A stretch of DNA of 17,483 bases, taken from contig URIA01000050.1 of the NCBI GenBank assembly GCA_900547765.1, forward strand, positions 1 through 17,483. Reading direction: 5' to 3'. Position numbers and translations under genes: made by a program. The notes beneath the pieces were generated by a model. It was not told the DNA's origin. It saw nothing but the letters and a program-made list of their open reading frames with translations, and did not search any database. The stretch's first letter is position 1, and each line of letters begins with the position of its first letter. Origin of the DNA: an uncultured Collinsella sp. (GTDB lineage Bacteria; Actinomycetota; Coriobacteriia; Coriobacteriales; Coriobacteriaceae). Shown in pieces: positions 1 to 6,787 of this stretch.

Positions 1-82
1 ACTGCGGGAACGGCCTATCCGCTCAATGTGTTCGGCTGAGATCGGAAATCAACCTATAAGAATCATCCGGAAGGAGCGAACG

Positions 83-322
83 ATGAATACCAAACGATTT
101 GTCCTGAATGCACTTCTGGTAGTAGCACTTTTAGCGCTCTTGGCCTTCTCCTGCTGGTACGCAAACCAACCAGCATTTGGCTACGTATTGTATGCAGTAA
201 TGTCAGGCGATCAGGCTTATTACACTCTACGCGCAATTGACGTTCTCTTTTTCTACGTAGCCGGCCCCTTATCAATCGCTTTGCTCGCGTTTCTTGTCAT
301 TTACAACTTCAAGAAACGCTAA
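83..322 (+). CDS. Small two-helix membrane protein, function unknown
   Basis: I do not recognise this 79-residue protein. The start at ATG 83 is chosen because a strong ribosome binding site (GGAAGGAG, 69-76) lies six bases upstream; an in-frame ATG at 26 has no such site. It begins with a basic MNTKR, then a long hydrophobic helix (about residues 6-25). A short polar or aromatic loop follows, with W-Y-A-N and several tyrosines, then a second helix (about 50-74) and a basic KKR tail. This suggests a hairpin membrane protein with both ends in the cytoplasm. It is visibly AT-richer than its neighbours, which could mean recent acquisition or membership of an accessory block to the left of the window. 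Its stop lies six bases from the stop of the convergent AI-2E permease gene, with no terminator between them. It could be a small subunit or immunity-type protein, but nothing here shows that. Confidence 0.6.
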   Translation: MNTKRFVLNALLVVALLALLAFSCWYANQPAFGYVLYAVMSGDQAYYTLRAIDVLFFYVAGPLSIALLAFLVIYNFKKR

Positions 323-328
323 CGGGGC

Positions 329-1741
329 TTATTTAGAATCCGAATCGTCCATGGAGCCGTCGATGCCGGTTTTGGTATCGTCGTCCGAGTTGGAGTCATC
401 GTCCTTGGCGAAGGGATTCTTGAAGAAGCCCGTGGCATCGGGTTGCAAACCCGAGAGCTTGATCCAGGGATTATCGAACTCGGGCTTAGGCATCGCCTGG
501 GCCTCGGGAGCGGTCTCGTTGCCGATGAGCTCGGACTCGTAGATGAAGGTGTCGTCGCCGAGCGCGTCGTAGGCGGCGACCGGGTTGCCATCGGCATCGC
601 GGTACGGCGTGCCCTTAAACACGGCACCGTCATAGGCCACAAGCTGGCGGCCGGTCTCATTCTCGAAGTAGTACACGAAGATACCCTTGAGGGCCGCACA
701 CAGCGGGATGGCAATAATCATACCGATGGGGCCCATGAGTGCCGAGCCAATAACGAGCGCCGTGAGGCTCATAATAGGATGCACCTGCACCGAGCTCTGC
801 ATAACCTTAGGCGAAATCACGTTATCGGTGACGTTTTGCGCGACCATCGTCACGATGAGCGTCCACAACGCCAACATGGGGCTGAACATGAAACCGAGCA
901 CCGTGGCGATTGCTGCGCTCACCCAAGGACCGACGACCGGAACCAAATGCATGATGCCGGTAAAGATAGCCATGAGCGCCGCATACGGATGGCCGATGAT
1001 CATAAAACCGATAAAGGCGAGGAAACCACCGCAGATGGACGTCACGACCATACCGCGCATGTAGCCGCCGACAGAGCGAGAAAGGATGGCGACCATAAAG
1101 CGGTACGAGGTCTCCTTCTCCTGACCGATGATGGTGCAAATCTCGTGGTGCATGCGAGGGTAGTCGCAGGCCATCCAGTACGCAAGCACCAGACCAAGGA
1201 AGATCACGAACAACTGCGAGGCCGTATTGGTGATGAGCGGGAACACACCGCGGCCAAGCTCGGCAGCGATCTGAGACACGTACTTCGATGCCACGGTAAC
1301 AAGCGACGAAAGATTATCGTCCAAATACTCCTTGAGCGGCGTGTTGTTGAGCGTCTTGGCATGCGAGATCATCTCGTTGAGGTCGCCACCCGCAACACGA
1401 AGCTGCTCGGGCAGGCGGCTCAGGACTTCCATGATCTGACCAAAGAGAATCGGCGACAAGATGCAAACGACACCGACGAGTACGGCAACAACAACAATAA
1501 GCGCGATAAGCGAACCGATGCCGCGATTCACGCCATGGTGCTCGAGCCAGTTGGTGATCGGGGACATCACAAAAGCAATGATGGAGCCGACGGCAAGAAA
1601 CTCGATAACCGGTGCCAGGATGCCCATAAGGTTAAAGATGACAGCAGCAATAACAATGCAGCCGACAACAGCCCAAATGCGAAGCGTCAGAATGCGGGTA
1701 TCGCGCAGTACGCGATCGGTTTGTTGGGGGTGCTCACTCAT
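329..1741 (-). CDS. AI-2E family transporter (PF01594-type permease)
   Basis: This 470-residue integral membrane protein has the layout of the AI-2E exporter/YdbI/PerM family. Paired N-terminal helices (about residues 22-70) lead to another helix (about 75-100) and an amphipathic soluble stretch (about 105-165). A C-terminal block of four or five helices follows (about 170-355). It contains the family-typical glycine/proline-rich segments GIMHLVPVVGPW and the ending PIGMIIAIPLCAALKGI. Family members export autoinducer-2 or small solutes, or act as Na+/H+ antiporters, so the substrate cannot be told from sequence. About 110 extra residues follow the last helix and end in an Asp/Ser-rich acidic tail, whereas typical members are near 350 residues. 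Its ATG overlaps the sigma-factor stop (ATGA at 1741-1738), so it is translationally coupled as the last gene of the sigma operon. Confidence 0.88.
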   Translation of the reverse strand: MSEHPQQTDRVLRDTRILTLRIWAVVGCIVIAAVIFNLMGILAPVIEFLAVGSIIAFVMSPITNWLEHHGVNRGIGSLIALIVVVAVLVGVVCILSPILFGQIMEVLSRLPEQLRVAGGDLNEMISHAKTLNNTPLKEYLDDNLSSLVTVASKYVSQIAAELGRGVFPLITNTASQLFVIFLGLVLAYWMACDYPRMHHEICTIIGQEKETSYRFMVAILSRSVGGYMRGMVVTSICGGFLAFIGFMIIGHPYAALMAIFTGIMHLVPVVGPWVSAAIATVLGFMFSPMLALWTLIVTMVAQNVTDNVISPKVMQSSVQVHPIMSLTALVIGSALMGPIGMIIAIPLCAALKGIFVYYFENETGRQLVAYDGAVFKGTPYRDADGNPVAAYDALGDDTFIYESELIGNETAPEAQAMPKPEFDNPWIKLSGLQPDATGFFKNPFAKDDDSNSDDDTKTGIDGSMDDSDSK

Positions 1742-2529
1742 GAACGAATCATCACTCCGTCGGGGTCGATCTTGTCCTGAATCTTCTTAAGCGTGCGGCG
1801 CAGCAGACGCGAAACCTGCACCTGGGAAATACCAAGCTTCTTGGCGATCTCGATCTGGGTCATGCCCTTCACAAAGCGCAGCTCGATCACCTCGCGCTCG
1901 CGCGGCGAGAAATCACGGATGGCTTCCTCGATCACTAGGCGGTCATCGGTAAAGTCGAGCTCGCTGTCGTCGTCGGCGTAACGGTCGAGAATCGAGGGGG
2001 CATCGTCGGAATCGGACGCACCAGGAGCCTCGATGGGCACCGAGGAATAGGCCGAAGACGATTCCATAGCCTCGAGGACCTCATCGACAGTCACATCTAG
2101 ATACTCAGCGATCTCCTCAACCTTGGGCGAACGCTGCAGCTCGTTGGTGAGTTTGTCAGTAGCTTGGTTGACCTTGGCCGAGAGCTCCTGCAAGCGACGG
2201 GGCACGCGCACACTCCAGCCCTTGTCGCGGAAATGGCGTTTGATCTCGCCCAGGATAGTGGGTGTTGCAAACGTCGTGAACTCGAGCCCGCGCTCGGGGT
2301 CAAAGCGGTCGATAGCCTTGAGCAAACCCAGATAGCCGACCTGCATGAGGTCGTCGAGCGGCTCGCCGCGATTCTTAAATTTGTTGGCAAGAAACCTTAC
2401 CAGATTCATATGGGACATGACGAGCTGCTCACGGGCGTCCGGATCACCGGTCTCCTTGTAACGACGAAACAGCTCGCGGGTTTTCTCCTTGTCCCAAGCG
2501 GTCTTGCCGCTCCGGGAACGTTCGGTCAT
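1738..2529 (-). CDS. sigB: SigB/SigF/SigG-family RNA polymerase sigma factor
   Basis: This 263-residue sigma-70 family protein is of the group 3 stress/sporulation type. Region 2 spans about residues 33-103 and includes DLMQVGYLGLLKAIDRFD and the -10-reading stretch TFATPTILGEIKRHFRDKGW. Region 3 is about 104-165, starting at SVRVPRRLQEL. Region 4 is about 197-252, with the helix-turn-helix TQIEIAKKLGISQVQVSRLL. An acidic Asp/Ser linker (about 170-197) joins regions 3 and 4. There is no region 1.1, as expected for this class. It follows the anti-sigma gene by one base (TAA, A, ATG) and overlaps the next gene by four bases. It presumably directs core polymerase to stress or envelope genes, but the regulon is unknown. 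The symbol indicates family, not proven orthology with Bacillus SigB. Confidence 0.92.
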   Translation of the reverse strand: MTERSRSGKTAWDKEKTRELFRRYKETGDPDAREQLVMSHMNLVRFLANKFKNRGEPLDDLMQVGYLGLLKAIDRFDPERGLEFTTFATPTILGEIKRHFRDKGWSVRVPRRLQELSAKVNQATDKLTNELQRSPKVEEIAEYLDVTVDEVLEAMESSSAYSSVPIEAPGASDSDDAPSILDRYADDDSELDFTDDRLVIEEAIRDFSPREREVIELRFVKGMTQIEIAKKLGISQVQVSRLLRRTLKKIQDKIDPDGVMIRS

Positions 2530-2530
2530 A

Positions 2531-2908
2531 TTAGATATCCGCCTTGAGGTCGAGGGAAAGCGTCAGGGGCGCCGCAGTCTTTTCGTAGCAGTCGCACACG
2601 CTCGCGAGGATGAGCTCGGCATACACCGCAGCCTGGTCGTCTTCATCGACCGTAGCCTGATCGCCAAAGGTTATAGTCATGCCAACATGGGTCTCATCGA
2701 CATCGAATTTGATGGTGATGTCATCGCAGTCGACCGCGGTACAACCGAAGATGAAAGCCTCCTCGGCAGCCATGCGGATGTCCTCGATGCGATCGACAGA
2801 CATAGAGCACAGGGCACCAACGTTGGCGGCAGTCATGCGCACAAGACGAGCGAGACGCGGGTCGCCGGCAACGGTCAACGTTATGGGGCAGGTTGCTTCG
2901 CTACTCAT
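2531..2908 (-). CDS. RsbW/SpoIIAB-like anti-sigma protein lacking ATP-site motifs
   Basis: This 125-residue protein sits directly upstream of the sigma factor, where SpoIIAB/RsbW anti-sigma kinases are found. The start at ATG 2908 is inside the end of the preceding gene; the longer upstream frame is that gene's shadow. Its N-terminal half follows the fold of the family: a beta strand, then helix DPRLARLVRMTAANVGALC, then SVDRIEDIRMAAEEAF, which aligns with the helix ending in SEAxTNA of SpoIIAB. The general-base Glu is kept (E50), but the metal-binding Asn of the N box is replaced by Phe54. No DxGxG (G1) or GxG (G2) box follows. Six cysteines occur (7, 34, 56, 61, 105, 107). I infer an anti-sigma factor that binds without kinase activity. 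An unrelated small regulator is possible. Confidence 0.7.
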   Translation of the reverse strand: MSSEATCPITLTVAGDPRLARLVRMTAANVGALCSMSVDRIEDIRMAAEEAFIFGCTAVDCDDITIKFDVDETHVGMTITFGDQATVDEDDQAAVYAELILASVCDCYEKTAAPLTLSLDLKADI

Positions 2909-3494
2909 CGCAGGACTCCTCAGAGGTCTCGGCGGGCGTATACGTGTAATACTGAGCCGGCTTGGCTGAAGACTTCTGAGCCGCATCTGCGCCATCGGCG
3001 GACTCGTCCTCCGCCTTGCCAATCAGGACGCGCTCGGTCGGCTGCTCGGCTTCTTCGGCGGCAGCGGAAAGCTTGCGCTCGGCTTCGGCTGCAGGAGCCT
3101 TCACCTTGTTAAAGAGTTTCTGCACGGCACCGGCAGCGGAGTCGGTCACACTCGACACGGCATTGCTGGCCTCGGCCATACTGCCGGTGACCTCGGAAAT
3201 ATCGCGGACGACCGCCTCGACTTCTACGAGGTTGGAGGTAAGGGCATCAACTGCCGTCTTGCTCGACTTAAGCAGCGGCTCCATCTGGGCAAGTGCCGGC
3301 GTAAGCTCGTCGACAGCGCCGTCGAGTTTTGCCACCACCGGCTGCGCCTCGGCGATGGTGTTGTTGAGGTCGTTCACGGTCTTATCGAGCGAGTCGACAA
3401 CATTGCGGGTCTTGCGCAGGGTAAGCGCGAGCTCAGCGATGGCCCACACGCCGGCAACGGCGAGCAGCAGCAGGGCGATTTGAATGGGACTCAT
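2901..3494 (-). CDS. DUF948 (YtxG-like) membrane-anchored coiled-coil protein
   Basis: This 197-residue protein opens the sigma operon. One N-terminal transmembrane helix (about residues 4-24, IQIALLLLAVAGVWAIAELA) is followed by a long amphipathic coiled-coil-like stretch (about 28-130) with repeated V/L-D-L-N-T patterns. The C-terminus (about 131-197) is Ala/Glu-rich and low-complexity and ends with a lone cysteine. This is the DUF948 layout. B. subtilis YtxG, a DUF948 protein, belongs to the general-stress regulon, which fits the link with a SigB-type factor here. A GGGAGG ribosome binding site lies just upstream of the ATG. Its end overlaps the anti-sigma start by eight bases. The molecular role is unknown; a structural or envelope-tethered stress protein is the best guess. 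Methyl-accepting or phage tail coiled coils look superficially similar, but the short length and single anchor argue against them. Confidence 0.8.
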   Translation of the reverse strand: MSPIQIALLLLAVAGVWAIAELALTLRKTRNVVDSLDKTVNDLNNTIAEAQPVVAKLDGAVDELTPALAQMEPLLKSSKTAVDALTSNLVEVEAVVRDISEVTGSMAEASNAVSSVTDSAAGAVQKLFNKVKAPAAEAERKLSAAAEEAEQPTERVLIGKAEDESADGADAAQKSSAKPAQYYTYTPAETSEESCDE

Positions 3495-3534
3495 ACAAGC
3501 CTCCCGGAAGAATCGAAATACAGACGCTTTTCAT

Positions 3535-3552
3535 GGTACCCCAAAGGGGACC
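3535..3552. repeat. Short interrupted hairpin upstream of the sigma operon
   Basis: GGTACCCCAAAGGGGACC folds with a CCCC/GGGG stem, a three-base loop and an outer GGT/ACC pair separated by one bulged base. It lies about 40 bases upstream of the DUF948 start, in the 100-base gap between rarA and the sigma operon. No T-run follows, so it is a poor terminator. It could be an operator or leader hairpin for the sigma operon, or chance. Confidence 0.3.
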
Positions 3553-3594
3553 GAACATGCCAAGAGCAGCAACGTGGGACAAAATTATCAGCAG

Positions 3595-4944
3595 CTACTT
3601 CGGTGCATTCCCGCTGCGGTCGCGTTCGCTTTGCTCTACGCGCCACTCTTCCCAGCCGCGCCCGGCAGGCTGCCAGAACGCACCGCGCTCCAGCCCCTCG
3701 GGCAAATAGCGCTGATCGACCCAGCCTTCGGGATAATCGTGCGGGTATTTATACACACCGTAGTCGTCGCTGCCTGGGCGATGGCGATCGCGCAGATAAC
3801 TCGGCACCTCGCGAAGCCCACTAGAGTGGATATCGGCAAGCGCCGCATCGATCGAAGCCTCACACGCGTTGGATTTTGGCGCCAAGCACACATAGAGTGC
3901 AGCCTGAGCCAGGTTAATGCGGCACTCGGGATAGCCAATGACCTCGGCAGACTTAAACGCGGCATGTGCCACCAAAAGCGCCTGTGGGTCGGCGTTGCCA
4001 ACATCCTCAGAAGCATGAATCATAATGCGACGGGCGATAAACTTAGGATCCTCCCCCGCATCGATCATGCGCGCAAGCCAGTAGACCGTGGCATCGGGAT
4101 CGCTACCACGCATGGACTTAATGAACGCACTGATGATGTCGTAGTGCATGTCACCGTTTTTGTCATACGTAAAACCGCGACGCGGATTGGCAATCTTTAC
4201 GTCATCCACGGTGATGGGATAACGCTCCCCCGCCGCCGGCGCTGGCGTTCCCTCGGTATCGGGACGCGTGACGGCAATCTCGCTCGCAAGTTCGAGCGTC
4301 GTGAGCGCCGAGCGAGCGTCACCCGCTGCCAGCGTGCAGATGGTCTTAACCGTATCCTCATCGGCCGAGAACTTGCCGTTCAAACCCTGCGGAGCCTCGA
4401 GTGCACGCTCGATCAGCGTGGCAATGTCCTCGTCTTTAAGATGCTCAAGCTCCACCACGCGACCGCGCGAGAGCAATGCCGAGTTGACCTCGAAGTACGG
4501 ATTCTCCGTCGTGGCGCCAATCATAATAACGGTACGGTTCTCAACCGCATGCAGCAATGCATCCTGTTGTGACTTCGAAAAGCGATGAATCTCGTCGATA
4601 AACAGGATGGTGCGACGGTCGTACGTATTCAGACGCGTCTTGGCCTCGTCAATCACGCGGCGAAGATCCTTTACGGTGCCCGTCACGGCGCTGACTTCGA
4701 CAAACTCACTCTTGGTATGGTTGGCGATAATGTGGGCCAGCGTCGTCTTGCCCGTACCGGCCGGCCCGTACAGTATCACGCTCGAAAGCACATCGTGCTC
4801 GATCGCGGCACGCAACCATGAGCCCTTACCGACGGCCTTTTGCTGGCCCACATACTCGTCGAGCGAATTGGGGCGCATGCGAACCGCAAGCGGCGCATTC
4901 TGAAAGGAACGCTCGCGCGTCGAAGCAGAAAAAAGGTCGTCCAT
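3595..4944 (-). CDS. rarA: Replication-associated recombination protein A (RarA/MgsA AAA+ ATPase)
   Basis: This clamp-loader-like AAA+ ATPase acts at stalled replication forks and DNA gaps. The chosen start (MDDLFS, 449 residues) matches the usual N-terminus; ATG or TTG codons 2-6 codons further upstream are alternatives. Visible motifs are PLAVRMRP and VGQ near the N-terminus, Walker A GPAGTGKT (60-67), Walker B FIDEIH (115-120) and sensor 1 GATTENP (143-149). The Arg finger is in SALLSRGRVVEL, and sensor 2 is in GDARSALTTLE. The C-terminal tetramerisation region includes AFIKSMRGSDPDATVYWLARM, ARRIMIHASEDVG and YKYPHDYPEGWV, all typical of RarA. Length is normal for the family. It lies downstream of the dGTPase-like gene on the same strand, and a possible promoter lies in the gap. 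No clear terminator separates it from the sigma operon below. Confidence 0.95.
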   Translation of the reverse strand: MDDLFSASTRERSFQNAPLAVRMRPNSLDEYVGQQKAVGKGSWLRAAIEHDVLSSVILYGPAGTGKTTLAHIIANHTKSEFVEVSAVTGTVKDLRRVIDEAKTRLNTYDRRTILFIDEIHRFSKSQQDALLHAVENRTVIMIGATTENPYFEVNSALLSRGRVVELEHLKDEDIATLIERALEAPQGLNGKFSADEDTVKTICTLAAGDARSALTTLELASEIAVTRPDTEGTPAPAAGERYPITVDDVKIANPRRGFTYDKNGDMHYDIISAFIKSMRGSDPDATVYWLARMIDAGEDPKFIARRIMIHASEDVGNADPQALLVAHAAFKSAEVIGYPECRINLAQAALYVCLAPKSNACEASIDAALADIHSSGLREVPSYLRDRHRPGSDDYGVYKYPHDYPEGWVDQRYLPEGLERGAFWQPAGRGWEEWRVEQSERDRSGNAPK

Positions 4945-4983
4945 AGCCATCCCGTGCATCAATCAAAAACGTTTTCCACTAAC

Positions 4984-5015
4984 AGTATACCGAATTTATA
5001 CGAACTACCGTTCGT
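4984..5015 (-). promoter_or_regulatory. Possible rarA promoter with small palindromic operator
   Basis: On the minus strand a TATACT box (4989-4984) lies about 40 bases upstream of rarA. An inverted repeat ACGAAC-TACC-GTTCGT (5000-5015) sits where the -35 region would be and overlaps the stop codon of the upstream dGTPase-like gene. No good -35 hexamer is visible. This is a weak call from pattern alone; the palindrome could be an operator for a dimeric repressor. Confidence 0.3.
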
Positions 5016-6252
5016 TAATATAGGTACGGTGCGGAAACTCCAGACCAGGGAACAGCTTGCTCGTGAGCTCACAGAAATAGCCATCCGTCATGCTCGCGAT
5101 ATAATCCACCACGGCTTGATCCTTGTCGTCCTGCCAGGCATAGGTGCGATCGTAGTAGGAAAGTTGCTGCTCAATGCGCGAAATATGGTGCTTAAAGATG
5201 TAAGAGGACTCGTCGCCACTGTTTAGATCCCGCAGACAACGGTCGTAGAGCTTTACGAACGCCTCGCGCAGCTCCGCCTCGGAATCGCCCTCGATACCGC
5301 CCTTGCTATAGATCCTCTCGTAGTTCTCCCGCTTGGCACGGCGAATTTCCTCAAACAGGTCCTCGCTCATCTCGATGCGCGGCTTACCATAGCTGTGCTC
5401 AACGATATCGATGGAGGCATGCGTGAGGATCCAACTGTTGTAGGCACCGCCCCGGCCATCATCAAAAGCGTCGGGCGAAAGCAGGCCCGCCGCAATCGCA
5501 TCCTGACGGTCACGACCGACGTAGGCAAGGATATCCGAGATGCGAACCACGCAGCCCTCGAGCGTCATGGGACGCAGGTGTCCAATGGCGCCATAGCCCG
5601 TGGCAATACAGTCCTCAACCGTCTGATCGAACTGGTCAAAGGAGCCCATGTCCGAGAGCTCAAACACACGCTGCTCGTACTCGCCGTTATGGCATAGCAC
5701 GCCGTCGAGCGTCTGGAGCGACACGTTGCGGCCATACAACGCGTCGAGCACGCGGACCGACTGCACGTTATGGAAAAAATAACGCCCCGTACGCTCATGA
5801 AAGATATCGTTGAGGAAGCGCTCGCCGGCATGGCCGAAAGGCGTGTGTCCCAAGTCGTGACCCAGGCCAATCGCCTCGATCAGATCGCAATTGAGCCCCA
5901 GGGCGCGACCGATATCGCGCGCAATGCGCGAGACAAGCTGCACGTGCAAACCGCGGCGCGACAGATCGTCATTGCTACGGAAGCTAAAGACCTGCGTTTT
6001 GCCCGCATAACGGGTGTACGCCGGAAGATGAAGTATCTTTTCGGTATCGCGCATAAACGCCGGACGCATAAGCGTGCCTTTGTCGGCGGCGCGATCAATA
6101 CGACGAATGACCTGATCGTCGTTGCAACGATACGGGTTGACATGGCCCGAAGCGCGATCGGCGGCAATGCGCTCGACAAGTTCGGGCGACAACGCCGAGG
6201 GAATACGGTCCATGCGCGCCTTAATGACGGCCGTTTCTTGATTAGTTGCCAT
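5005..6252 (-). CDS. dGTPase-like HD-domain nucleotide triphosphohydrolase
   Basis: This 415-residue HD-superfamily protein resembles deoxyguanosinetriphosphate triphosphohydrolases, which cleave dNTPs to deoxynucleoside and tripolyphosphate and so adjust nucleotide pools. The start MATNQE is preferred because AAGGAG lies six bases upstream; the ATG nine codons earlier lacks a site. Seen in sequence: RHLxxYxR-like HLPAYTRYAGKTQVFSF (about 75-91), the metal-binding His in GLHVQLVSRIAR (about 103), and the HD motif GLGHDLGHTPFGHAGE (about 129-144). A further conserved stretch is VVRISDILAYVGRDRQDA. The usual RTRLTHSLEV segment is diverged (SRRGLHVQLVS). This places it with the dGTPase-like protein branch rather than E. 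coli Dgt, so substrate preference is open. It is the middle gene of a likely prepilin peptidase-dGTPase-rarA run with a 31-base upstream gap. Confidence 0.88.
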   Translation of the reverse strand: MATNQETAVIKARMDRIPSALSPELVERIAADRASGHVNPYRCNDDQVIRRIDRAADKGTLMRPAFMRDTEKILHLPAYTRYAGKTQVFSFRSNDDLSRRGLHVQLVSRIARDIGRALGLNCDLIEAIGLGHDLGHTPFGHAGERFLNDIFHERTGRYFFHNVQSVRVLDALYGRNVSLQTLDGVLCHNGEYEQRVFELSDMGSFDQFDQTVEDCIATGYGAIGHLRPMTLEGCVVRISDILAYVGRDRQDAIAAGLLSPDAFDDGRGGAYNSWILTHASIDIVEHSYGKPRIEMSEDLFEEIRRAKRENYERIYSKGGIEGDSEAELREAFVKLYDRCLRDLNSGDESSYIFKHHISRIEQQLSYYDRTYAWQDDKDQAVVDYIASMTDGYFCELTSKLFPGLEFPHRTYINER

Positions 6253-6283
6253 GGCATGCTCCTTAAGAAGGATGCGCAATCGG

Positions 6284-6706
6284 TTACAAAGTGCAGCCCA
6301 CGACCTCGATTATGGCAAAAATCGGCACCAAAAACGGGAGCAATGGCAGGGAGCGCGATTTTGTGATGAGGCAGGAGACGGCAAGGACCAGGAGCGCAGT
6401 GGCAAATGCGACGATGCCGCCCATAGGGTCGAGCGTGCAAAGCGCAAAGAGTGCCTTAGCATCTCCCATGCAGATGCCGGGAGCGCAGCGAACACGACGC
6501 CAAAACGACTCAGTGAGCACAAGGGCAAGGTAGACGATGACCGCAAGACCGGCGTGGTCAAGCGCCGTGTTAACGCCTTTGTCGAGCCAAACGCCTGCTA
6601 ATGCCGCCACCGCGCACGCAGCGGCAAGCTCATTGGGAAAACGTCGCTCACGGGCATCAATCGCCGCGCCGGCAAAGATGCAAATCCAAAACGGGATATA
6701 GAACAT
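6284..6706 (-). CDS. Small prepilin peptidase (A24 family, TadV/CpaA type)
   Basis: This 140-residue polytopic membrane aspartyl protease has only the catalytic half of type IV prepilin peptidases, without the methylase domain of PilD. Both active-site aspartates are visible: D17 in IDARERRFPNE, matching the family DxRxxxxPN pattern, and D82 in CMGDAKAL. The latter usually reads GxGDxK, and here the first Gly is Cys79. Four or five hydrophobic helices cover the chain. The start (MFYIPFW) is chosen because GAGGAGGAG lies four bases upstream. Such enzymes cleave prepilins or pseudopilins at the inner membrane. No pilin, secretion ATPase or assembly gene is in this window, so its substrates must be encoded elsewhere. 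It starts only about 30 bases past the terminator of the glycosyltransferase gene. Confidence 0.82.
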   Translation of the reverse strand: MFYIPFWICIFAGAAIDARERRFPNELAAACAVAALAGVWLDKGVNTALDHAGLAVIVYLALVLTESFWRRVRCAPGICMGDAKALFALCTLDPMGGIVAFATALLVLAVSCLITKSRSLPLLPFLVPIFAIIEVVGCTL

Positions 6707-6735
6707 CGGACTCCTCCTCGAGCTGCATAGCAAAA

Positions 6736-6779
6736 GCAAAAACCACCACAAAGGTGCCTCTCCCCTTTGTGGTGGTTTT
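6736..6779 (-). terminator. Intrinsic terminator of the GT2 gene; copy 1 of a repeated hairpin
   Basis: Arms AAAACCACCACAAAGG (6739-6754) and its exact complement (6764-6779) form a 16-bp stem with a nine-base loop. On the minus strand it comes nine bases after the glycosyltransferase stop and is followed by a T-rich tail (TTTTTGCTTTTGC). An almost identical hairpin lies at 14380-14420, where the loop differs by one base when both are read in the sense of the upstream gene. Confidence 0.85.
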
Positions 6780-6787
6780 GGTGGTGA

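Noticed and set aside
1..82. 3' end of an upstream plus-strand gene (frames stopping at 37-39 or 57-59)
   Set aside because: Only 12-18 codons are visible in either frame and neither is recognisable, so no gene can be supported.
443..1780. 445-codon plus-strand frame over the permease gene
   Set aside because: His/Asp/Arg-rich low-meaning translation; mirror of the permease codons.
3534..3556. SigB-type autoregulatory promoter (GTTC...GGGTAC) upstream of the sigma operon
   Set aside because: The boxes are imperfect and only 11 bases apart, clearly shorter than the usual SigB/SigF spacing; the GGGTAC is part of a hairpin.
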